In this document: in pieces, positions 1 to 9,000 of the stretch
Layout of the letters: each line of letters starts with the position of its first letter
Numbering within the stretch: position 1 is the first letter of the stretch
Assembly: GCF_032051575.1 (NCBI RefSeq)
Contig: NZ_DAMBYD010000004.1
Span: 270,164-334,163, forward strand
Source: Aminipila sp032051575
GTDB lineage: Bacteria > Bacillota > Clostridia > Peptostreptococcales > Anaerovoracaceae
Length of the DNA: 64,000 nt
Reading direction: 5' to 3'
The notes under the pieces: generated by a model
Told to the model about the DNA's origin: nothing
What the model saw: the letters and a program-made list of their open reading frames with translations, nothing else
Database searches by the model: none
Position numbers and translations under genes: made by a program

Positions 1-527
1 GTTACTATAAAATCTGTTGTTTTACGTTCTCCGCTAATGTAAAAACAACCACAAAATATACCGTCTTTTTTAAGAACTCTTGCAGTTTCTTTAAATGCAG
101 TTTCCTTGTTAGGAAATGCATGAAATCCATTCATGGAAAGAACCAAATCAAAACTACCTGTTTCAAAAGGCAGATTGGACACATCCCCTTGTACACATTT
201 AATATTGTTGATTTTCAAGTCTTTGAAACGTTTTTCTGCCTGCGAGAGCATATCGGTAGAATAGTCTAATGCAGTAATATCAGCGTTTTTAATCGTTTTA
301 TATTTACTTGAAGTAAATACTGCTGTTCCTACTGGTACATCAAGCATTTTACCATTGAAGTCATTTGGAATAAAAGAAAGCAGTGTTGGTACGTAATCCT
401 CATCTTTCATACCCCAAGCCAATTTATTATAGGCTTTTGACCAGAAACTATTTGCAGTCAAAACATCGTCATAAATATGTTTAGATTCTTTATATGCATC
501 TTTAATTTTATTCTCTATATCCTTCAT
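1..527 (-). CDS. Class I SAM-dependent methyltransferase, 3' part outside window
   Basis: The reading frame starts at an ATG at 527-525, preceded on the minus strand by a GGGGGTGAT ribosome binding site, and runs off the left edge after 175 codons. The protein begins MKDIENKIKDAYKESKHIY and carries a glycine-poor motif I (LDVPVGTAVF, about residue 64), an acidic motif II (ITALDYSTDML), a motif III region (GDVSNLPFETGSFDLV) and the post-motif ARVLKKDGIF. This order is typical of the Methyltransf_11/25 Rossmann group. The substrate cannot be told. It is divergent from the riboswitch-controlled operon to its right. Only the N-terminal about three quarters of a usual protein is visible. Confidence 0.85.
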   Translation of the reverse strand, partial: MKDIENKIKDAYKESKHIYDDVLTANSFWSKAYNKLAWGMKDEDYVPTLLSFIPNDFNGKMLDVPVGTAVFTSSKYKTIKNADITALDYSTDMLSQAEKRFKDLKINNIKCVQGDVSNLPFETGSFDLVLSMNGFHAFPNKETAFKETARVLKKDGIFCGCFYISGERKTTDFIV

Positions 528-702
528 AGAAATCACCCCCATCCATACATCTATATTGTACATTAAATTGTAGTAAAATTTTAGACTAATTGTATATTTT
601 TTTATTTTAAGAAAAATGTTGAAATATGAGAATTAAAGTGATATGATAGTTGAAAATAACATAAATATTTCCAATTTGTATATATTTATGAAGTTTCGAC
701 AT

Positions 703-708
703 TATAAT
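703..708 (+). promoter_or_regulatory. Possible -10 box of the cobalamin riboswitch transcript
   Basis: TATAAT lies about 45 bases upstream of the riboswitch aptamer. No good -35 box sits 17 bases upstream, so this is a weak call. Two TTCGACA direct copies flank it (695-701 and 715-721) and could be operator half-sites or alternative -35 elements. Confidence 0.35.
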
Positions 709-751
709 ACAAAATTCGACAAAAGCAATAAAGTAAAAATTAAATAAAAAT

Positions 752-935
752 CTATGTCTGCCGGCGGAAGCCGACAGCTAAGAGGGAAGCCGGTGAAAGT
801 CCGGCACGGACCCGCCGCTGTAAACGAGGAGTTCTTGACCATTCATTTGCAAGATGAAAAACGACCACTGGAAGCAAATAAAACTTTTGGGAAGGAGGAC
901 AAGAATGTAGATACGTAAGTCAGAAGACCTGCATG
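752..935 (+). ncRNA. Cobalamin (B12) riboswitch
   Basis: The core matches the conserved cobalamin aptamer. AGAGGGAAGCCGGTGAAAGT (781-800) is followed by the CCGGCACGG / CCCGCCGCTGTAA segment, then a B12-box-like ACCACTG (863-869), GGGAAGG (889-895), and the closing AGTCAGAAGACCTGC (918-932). A rho-independent terminator follows at 1028-1061, so the expected mode is premature termination when an adenosyl- or other corrinoid binds. The first complete gene downstream is the secreted beta-propeller protein at 1192, which is not one of the standard B12 transport or synthesis genes. Confidence 0.95.
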
Positions 936-1027
936 GATGAGATTCAAAACCGGTTACGAGGTAAATGACCAGGGGATAGTATTTTTAAAAACATTTTTTA
1001 GAATACATTAAAGAAAAACAGTGAAAA

Positions 1028-1061
1028 CGGACTGTGGCATATTTCGCCACGGTCTTTTTTT
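1028..1061 (+). terminator. Rho-independent terminator, expression platform of the B12 riboswitch
   Basis: A 9-bp stem GACTGTGGC / GCCACGGTC (one G-U pair) with a 7-base loop is followed by seven T residues. It lies between the aptamer and the first gene, as expected for a transcriptional OFF switch. Confidence 0.9.
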
Positions 1062-1191
1062 GTGTTTAATTAGAAAGCAAATTTTGTTTATATAAAGCAA
1101 AGGGGGTGATTGTCATAAAAAAAAGAAGTACGGCAATTTTGCTGTATGGATATTTATCTTATCATCTTAAATTAAAGGAGGACCAAAAGAA

Positions 1192-2904
1192 ATGATGAAA
1201 TTAAAGTTAAGAAAACCATTAGCGGTGCTTATGATTATAGCTATGGTCATGAGCATGGGGCTGACTGCCTATGCTGCAGACTGGCCAACCTATCAGGGAA
1301 ATGATATTCACAACGGGATTATCAATGCAGCACCAACCAACGGAAGTCCAAATGTCACACGTATTGATCTGCCGAAAAATGGATCCGGTTGGGATGGTGT
1401 GGATTCAGCAGCTGTTATGGAAACCAGAAATGGAAATACCTTTGCTTATATACTTTATGACGGATATAAAGTTGCAAATGATAAGGGGGGCGGCAGACTA
1501 GCTAAAATTGACTGTACGGCATCTACTCCACAGGTAGTATGGGAAAAGCAGATTACCCAAAGTTCAGGATTCCAACTATCTTCTCCTTACCTGGATACTG
1601 AAAACCGATGCATCTATGTGGGGGCATCCGGATTTAATCAGAAAGCAAATAACGATGAGCTGACATTGACTGGAGGAGCAATCACAGATTGGTCTGTATC
1701 TTCTGCAGGAACAAATTTGGAAAATGGTAAGGTTGTTGTTTCAGGTAACCAAACTGTTACTTTGACTCAGACAAATACTAATTTAACTAGTGGTGAGACT
1801 CATCGTTCTGCCACTGGAGTAAAAATCAACGGAAGCAATGTAAATATGATTATTACTGCTAAGCTTAACGGTACTATAGTAGGAAGTAAGACATTAAACG
1901 CTTCTAGCCTAATCGATGGACATTACTATCTGAATGATAATTTCCAATCTACGGCAGAATCCGCTGTAAATACTGGGATAAATAATACGCTGGAATTTAC
2001 CTATGAAATTTCAGGAAATGACAGCAATACAGTGGAGATTGAATATTGCCAGTTGTATGAACAGAACAGTTCTATTACAAAAGTAACAAATATTGACGGA
2101 GAACCTACTACAGAATGGTCTTTAGCCGTGCCAAACAATGCACAGATCAATACTCCTATAGTAAAGAATGGGGCTTATCTGTATTTTGGAACATGGTCAG
2201 GAAATGCAGGAACATATTATCAGTATGACATGGATAATGAAGAGTTAAAAGAATTTAATCCAGGTAACGGTGGTTTTTATTGGGCTGGTGCTGTTGTAGA
2301 TGGATCGTATGTTTACTTTGGTGGAGATAAAGGCTATCTATATGCTCGTCCAGTAGGTAATAATTTTGATAATAATTCAGAAGGAAGCGTTATTAATTTA
2401 TCCACTATAGGTGGAGTAGAATCAGGGAATGTGCGCAGCACCATTTCTTTGGTAGACGGACATCTTTACTTTACCAGCCAGGGTGGTTATTTATGGAGCT
2501 TTACTCCTGGAGCAGGAACACCAACCTTAGACTGGAAAGCTCAGCTAGCAGGAACTTCTACTTCTACCCCAACGGTAGTAGGAGATAATATCTATGTAGG
2601 ATACTACAGTGGATTTAGTGCTGGAGGTGTTCAGAAGGTAGCCAAAACAGGAAACCATGAAGTTTCTACCGTAGCAACACCAGGACCAGTACAAAGTTCT
2701 GTATTGGTATATACAAACGGTGGAGTAGATTACCTGTATTTTAATACAAATTCTGGGACTGGAGCAGGCTATTGTTTCAATGGAAGCAATGGAACAAAAG
2801 TATGGCAGACACCGGGAGATACCTATGCATTGCAGGGTATGGCTTCCAGCGGAGGTGTGCTGACTTTTGGAAATGATTATGATCATTTCTATGTTGTACA
2901 ATAA
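1192..2904 (+). CDS. Secreted PQQ-like beta-propeller repeat protein, B12-riboswitch controlled
   Basis: A 570-residue exported protein. The start ATG follows AAAGGAGG with good spacing. A signal peptide spans residues 1-29 (KLKLRKP, hydrophobic core, cleavage near TAYA-A). The mature part shows repeated blade-like segments with W/Y-G and aromatic-turn patterns (DWPTYQGNDIHNG, GAYLYFGTWSG, GSYVYFGGDKGYLYA, GHLYFTSQGGYLWSF, DNIYVGYYSG, GVLTFGNDYDHFYV), as in PQQ-like/quinoprotein propellers. Residues about 150-285 form a beta-rich insertion between blades (SGNQTVTLTQTNTNLTSGE). No PQQ enzyme active site is evident. The gene sits directly behind a cobalamin riboswitch and upstream of a giant surface repeat protein. 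A role in corrinoid capture at the cell surface is inference from that regulation only. Confidence 0.85.
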   Translation: MMKLKLRKPLAVLMIIAMVMSMGLTAYAADWPTYQGNDIHNGIINAAPTNGSPNVTRIDLPKNGSGWDGVDSAAVMETRNGNTFAYILYDGYKVANDKGGGRLAKIDCTASTPQVVWEKQITQSSGFQLSSPYLDTENRCIYVGASGFNQKANNDELTLTGGAITDWSVSSAGTNLENGKVVVSGNQTVTLTQTNTNLTSGETHRSATGVKINGSNVNMIITAKLNGTIVGSKTLNASSLIDGHYYLNDNFQSTAESAVNTGINNTLEFTYEISGNDSNTVEIEYCQLYEQNSSITKVTNIDGEPTTEWSLAVPNNAQINTPIVKNGAYLYFGTWSGNAGTYYQYDMDNEELKEFNPGNGGFYWAGAVVDGSYVYFGGDKGYLYARPVGNNFDNNSEGSVINLSTIGGVESGNVRSTISLVDGHLYFTSQGGYLWSFTPGAGTPTLDWKAQLAGTSTSTPTVVGDNIYVGYYSGFSAGGVQKVAKTGNHEVSTVATPGPVQSSVLVYTNGGVDYLYFNTNSGTGAGYCFNGSNGTKVWQTPGDTYALQGMASSGGVLTFGNDYDHFYVVQ

Positions 2905-2947
2905 GGATTGATAGATAGGATAATCTGAGCAACTGTACAAAATCAGA

Positions 2948-2993
2948 GAAGGATGTGCCCCCCCGCCTAAGGTGACGGACACATCCTTATTTT
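2948..2993 (+). terminator. Hairpin with T-rich tail between the two surface-protein genes
   Basis: AAGGATGTG (2949-2957) pairs perfectly with CACATCCTT (2980-2988), with a C-rich loop, and is followed by ATTTT. It lies in the 110-base gap between the propeller gene and the giant gene. It may terminate part of the transcripts and so set the ratio of the two products, or act as an RNA-processing site. Confidence 0.6.
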
Positions 2994-3014
2994 AAGTAGA
3001 GGATGGTAAAAACA

Positions 3015-6000
3015 ATGAAGCATAGAAAGAGAAACTTTCTTTTGAGTTTAGTGCTGTGTATGGCTTTGCTTTTGGGACAAGTGATGCCGGCAGTATGGAG
3101 CTATGCAGAAAGCGATATCACAGTGCAGGCAGGTGAGACGGAAAAAATTCAATTAAATGAAGAAAAAGAGACGAATCCTTCTATAGAGATTAATGAAAGT
3201 AAAAGTGAAAAAGAAGGTATAAATGAAGGTACAAACTCCGAAACAGACACTAAGGATGGGAGTATTACCAAAAATAATGAGAGCAAAGTTGACAGTGAGA
3301 AAAAAGAAGAATCTACTGCTGAGGAGGGTTTAAAAGAAAATACAGACACAACAAGTAGCAGTATTGATACAACAGTAACAACAGGGAGTGCTGTTGGGGA
3401 AGATAAAAATACAACAGACAGCAGTATAAATACTGAGACTGAACCAACCGAATCAAAGGATACCTTGAATGAACTGCTTGAGGATAAAGTTGTTGAGCCA
3501 ATTATGGAAGTTCTTGAGGAGGTATTAGGCGGACCGGTCAATATAAAGAATTATGATGCAAACTCAAAATCAAAAGAATATTTTATTGAAGATACAGAGG
3601 GATTAAAAAAATTGGGGGAATTGGTCAACAGTGGAACTAGCTTTGAAGGAAAAAGCATAAGCGTGACCAAAGAAATTAATTTGCAAAATGAAGAATGGAT
3701 ACCTATAGGCACGGCGGCAAACCCTTTTGGCGGAGTGTTTGATGGGGGCGACAAGAAAATAACTAACTTAAAAATCGAAACTTCAAGCTTGGAATATATC
3801 GGGCTTTTTGGATATATCAAAAAGGCAACTATTCAAAATGTAAAGACTGAAAAAGGTAGTATAGAGGGAAATACATCAGAAAAAAACTTATATGCAGGAG
3901 GCCTTGCAGGCTGTGCAGAAGAGAGCAAATTTTCAAATTGCAGTAATGCAGTAAGTATCATGACTTTAAATTCAATTACAGATGCTCAAAAAAATGAAAC
4001 TCATACTGGAGGTCTTGTAGGTTATGTAGAAAAGAGTAATTTTACGGATTGCAGTAATGACGGTAACATTACCTCTGCCTCAGAGGCAAAGAAAAATTTA
4101 ATTCATAAGGGAGGAACAGGGGGGATTGCTGGTTCTGCTGAAGAAGGAAGCTTTTTAAATTGCAAAAATGCCGGAAAGATTGATGGAGGATGGTCAAATG
4201 AAAACTTTCAAAATTACCCTTCAGGAGGAATTTTAGGTCAAGCTAAGGATGTTACTCTTACAGGTTGTCAAAATAATGGAAAGGTAAAAATTAAAGGCTG
4301 GTGGGTTGGCGGTATTTTAGGCAGAGGGCAAACTTTGCAAGGGAAAAATGTTTCCATTACCAACTGTCAGAACAATGGAGAAATAGAAATAAACGGTCAA
4401 TATGTTGGTGGAGTGATTGGTATAGCAGAAGCTTCTGAAGATAAAATTATTTTCATTACAGATTGTCAGAATAATGGGGAAATAGAAGTAACAAACGGTC
4501 AATATATAGGTGGAGTAATTGGTCAAGGGCAAGCTGTACAAATTAAATCTTGCCGAAACCTTAAGGAGATAAATGGAAAAACAAAAATAGGTGGCTTTGG
4601 TGGTGAGTTACAAAATAGCAGTATAAAGGATTGCAGTAACGAAGGAAATATTTCTGCTTCAAATTTTAGGGCGGGAGGAATTGTTGCCTATGCTCAACAA
4701 ACAGAAATATTGCAGTGCAAAAACATAGGAATGATAGAGGCAGTTAAATATGCAGGAGGAGTAGTAGGAGAGTTAAGCAATTGTCCAAACATCAGTAATA
4801 ATTATAATATAGGAAGCATTAGTGCAAGTAAACAGTATGCAGGAGGAATTGCAGGAAAATCCGCTAGTAGTATTGTTACATCATGCTATAATTGGGGGAA
4901 AATAGATTCAATGAATTCAAAAGGTGGGATTGTTACAGATAATAACACCACTGTTATACATTGCTATTTTTTAGATACTTGTATTGCAAATCCCGTGGAT
5001 ACAAAATATGCTATAGGCAAAGATGAGATTTCTTTTTCTAACGGAGAGGTGGCTTATCTTTTAAATACACAGGCAGACGGAAGTCATTCCGATATCTGGG
5101 GTCAAGCCAAGGAATATCCTGTTTTTGCGGATAATGAACATCCTGTGGTATGCAAAGCTGTCTTAAAGATTAATAAAGCAGAAGAGCAGACTACTGGTGG
5201 ATCTATCATGCTGGAAAACAGTACAGAATCGGAGCAATATCTGGTAAAGAAAGACCTTACTGTCAAAGTAAAACCAGATGAAGGCTACATTTTAAAACTA
5301 CTTAGCCTAAATGACGGTAATGGAAATAAAATAAATAAATCCAGGGAAGATCAAGGTGACGGAAGTATAATATTCACTTTTAAAAATCCCGGTAAGGATA
5401 TAAGTGCAGAAGCTACTTTTGAGAAAAAAGGTGAGAATGCTCCAGATGAACTGAATGTTGTCTGGAGTTTAAATGGAGGGACTGTTACTAAGGGAACAAT
5501 GCCTGAACGTATAAAATATGGTGCTGTTTTAAAAGAACCTTCAGTTGAAAAAAAAGGATATACGCTTATGGGATGGTATGTTGGTGAAAATCCCCAGCCA
5601 GAGAAAGAACAGTCTTATGATTTTGATAGTGTAGTGACTGGAAATCTTACCTTAACCGCCATATGGTGTGAAGATGCTTTATATGTAACTTTTGATCCTA
5701 ACTATGATGGAGCTGAATCTGAAGAACCTACACGTTTTGCCTTTGGCGGGAAATTCCAGTTGAAAGAAATAAGCAGACCAACTCCTGAAGGAATGGAATA
5801 TAAGATGCTGGGCTGGTATACCGAAAAACAAGACAAAGAAACAGGCAAAGTCAAGGGAACAAAATGGGAGAAAGATCAGGAAATTACTCAGCGTGGAAGA
5901 ATAACTCTTTATGCTGCATGGGAGCTGGTGGATTCATTTAATAACGGCACAGAAGAAAACCCTTTTATTATTAATGATGCAGAAACCTTAAAGCTTCTGG

Positions 6001-9000
6001 CAGAACGAGTGAACAGTGGAAATGTTTCAGGATATAAGGGCAAATATTTTAAATTAGGAAAGGATATCGATTTAAAAGAAATTCCATCATGGACACCCAT
6101 AGGGACACAGGAACATCCGTTTCAGGGCAATTTTAATGGTGATTATCACACCATTACCAACTTGAAAATCCATGAACCTGAAAAGGATAATCAGGGATTA
6201 TTTGGATATGTGTCATATACAACAAGAGAACCTTCTGTAAGGAATTTGTATCTTGAAGATGTAACTGTGATTGGGAAGTGTAATGTAGGAGGAATCATAG
6301 GAGGCATATTTGGGTGCGGCAGTAGTGAATTTAAAAGTTTAGGGGTAAAAAGCGGCAAAATATCCGGAACTGCAAAAGTAGGTGGCATAATTGGAAGTAT
6401 TATGCTAAATCCGGAATATACTCGTTCCGGAGATTATTGTTTAATGTTTAATGCAGCTAATATAACAGCATCAAACGGAGAAGCAGGAGGAATAGTAGGC
6501 AACGTAAATACTCAAAATTCATTAAGTTACTGTTATAATACAGGAAAGATTTCTGGAGCAAATGCAGGAGCTATTACAGGAAAAGGTTATACAGGCAATA
6601 CTAATTGCTACTATTTAGATGAAAGCATTGCAGAACCAGTGGACAAAATAAATGCAGAGGCAAAAAATGCTTTGTTCTTTAAGAGTGGGGAAGCAGCCTA
6701 TAACTTAGATTGTGGAAATAATTCCCAACGTACAGAATATTGGAGTCAGGGTGAGAGCTTTCCCATTTTTGCTGACAGCGAGAATAAAGCGGTATATAAG
6801 CTATCAATGACACAAGGTGAAAATGGTACTATTACTATAAGCGGTTTAAATGACAAATCCTTTAGATATGTAAAAGCAAATACAAAGGTAGATGTTACAG
6901 TATCCGCAGAGAAAAATTGCATTTTAAAACAGTTAAAGGTGACAGAGTTTAAAAGCGGGAAAGCAGTAGAAACACAAGGGACAGGAGCTGGAACAGTAGA
7001 AATCTATTTTAATATGCCTACGGCAGATGTGAATATATTATCCATATTTGCACCTAAAGGGGAAGGCAATGTTAACATAAAATATGATTTGGATGGTGGA
7101 GATTGGGAAGATTATCCAGATCCTTCAGCACAGATTCCTTTTGGTACAGTGCTTAAACAACCTTCTGTAAATCCTCAGAAAACAGGTTATGATTTTCGAG
7201 GTTGGTATGTGGGAAATCAAAAATATAACTTTTCAGAAGCGGTAACAGAGGATGTAACTTTAACCGCAAAGTGGAGTACCCACGGTAAATTCATTGTAAG
7301 TTTTAATCTAAACCATGAAGGCTGGTCAAAGGAACAAATACCAGAGCAGTTTAAGGATCAGGAGATTGAGCCAAATGGAAAGGTAAACAAACCTGAAAAT
7401 CCAAAATGGGTATATAAAGATAAACATACGGCGTATAAATTTTGCGGCTGGTATACGGAACCTGTAGGGGGAAAAGTATGGGATTTCTCTAATAATATCA
7501 TAAAAGAGGATACGGTTCTTTATGCCCAGTGGAAAGAAGTAGATGCTATGTCAGCAGGTACTTTATCAGAACCATGTATTATTGATTCTGTTGAGATGTT
7601 GCAGTATCTAGCAGAGTGTGTGAATGAAGGCAATAGCTATAAAGGCTGTTATTTCTGTTTAAAGTCAGATTTGGATTTAAAGGATATTCCTTCATGGACG
7701 CCAATCGGAACCGCATCCGCTCCTTTTTCAGGACATTTTGATGGAAATGGTCATGTTATTCAAAATCTGACTATTAGTGCAAAAACAGATTATGCAGGTT
7801 TGTTCGGTAACATAAGCTTTGCTGAGGTGAAGAATTTAACTCTAAATGAAGTACAGATTGAAGGTGGAAATTACGTTGGTGGTATTGCAGGAATGGCAGG
7901 TCAAAGTTGTGGAAAGGTCCTACAGGTTAACAATCTTTCGAGTTTAAAGGTCAGCGGAACGATAATAGGGATAAGTCAAGTTGGTGGCATTGCAGGAACC
8001 ACAGGCGAAAGTAATTTCTTGGGCTCCACCTTTAGTGGAACAGTAACTGGTACTGACCAAGTTGGCGGTATTGCAGGAGAGACTTATGGAGGAAATTTTA
8101 ATGATTGCAAAGTCAGTGGAAGCATAAAAGGAGAAGATAAAGTAGGCGGGATTTCTGGAAAAATAAGTTTTTACGAAAACAAACAGCAGCAGGGCGAAAA
8201 CTATGGAGCTAACATAGAAAACTGTTCCAATGAGGCAAATGTTGCAGGTTCCAATTATGTAGGCGGTTTGGCTGGATATGGACAAGATATTATAAGTGTG
8301 CAAAAAGTGTATAATCAAGGAACGATTTCCGGAGAGGATTTAACGGGTGGTCTTCTAGGAGGGCTTTCACAAGGTGCTGTAGATGAAAAGGAATTTATTG
8401 TTTCTCTTTGTTACAATACGGGAAAGGTAAAGAGCACTGCTTCTGAAGCAAAGGGCATAGGTGGATTAATTGGAGTCCAAGAGAATCCTGGAAAGATTAA
8501 GGTAAAGGATTCGTATAATGCCGGTATAATGGAAACTCCATCTACAGTAAACGTAGGAGGCATTGCAGGGACCAATTTCAAAAACATTACAAATTGTTAC
8601 TATCTGACATCGGGAAAGTCTTTTGCAGATGCGGCTTATAGTAAAGCCATGAAGCTGGAGGACTTTGAAAGTGGGCGGGCAGCCTATCTGATGGATGGTG
8701 GAACAGGAGTACATAGTAATGTATGGGGTCAAGGCATAGAGCATCCGGTTTTTGCAGATGAAACACATCCTTCAGTGTATGAAATTAGTTTAAGCGTAAC
8801 TGGAGCCGGTATTGTTTCAGGTGCAGGGCTGGAAAAGGGTCTAAATTATAAGTCCTTTAAAGGAGAACAGACAATTGAAGTAAAACCGTTAGGAAATCAT
8901 ATCATCAGTTTGTTTGAAGTTGTAGATACAGCAGGAAAGGTACTTTACAGCGGTAGCGGAAAGGAAATTTTGAATTATCAATTGCCAAGTGGAAAGTCTA

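Noticed and set aside
3003..3014. Start of the giant protein at ATG 3003
   Set aside because: That ATG overlaps the AGAGGA ribosome binding site; ATG 3015 is correctly spaced.
2545..3541. Minus-strand ORFs of 145 and 130 residues under the propeller and giant genes
   Set aside because: They are Ser/Val/Ile-rich reverse frames of the repetitive coding sequence, lack start sites and recur throughout 2545-11711 as other shadows.
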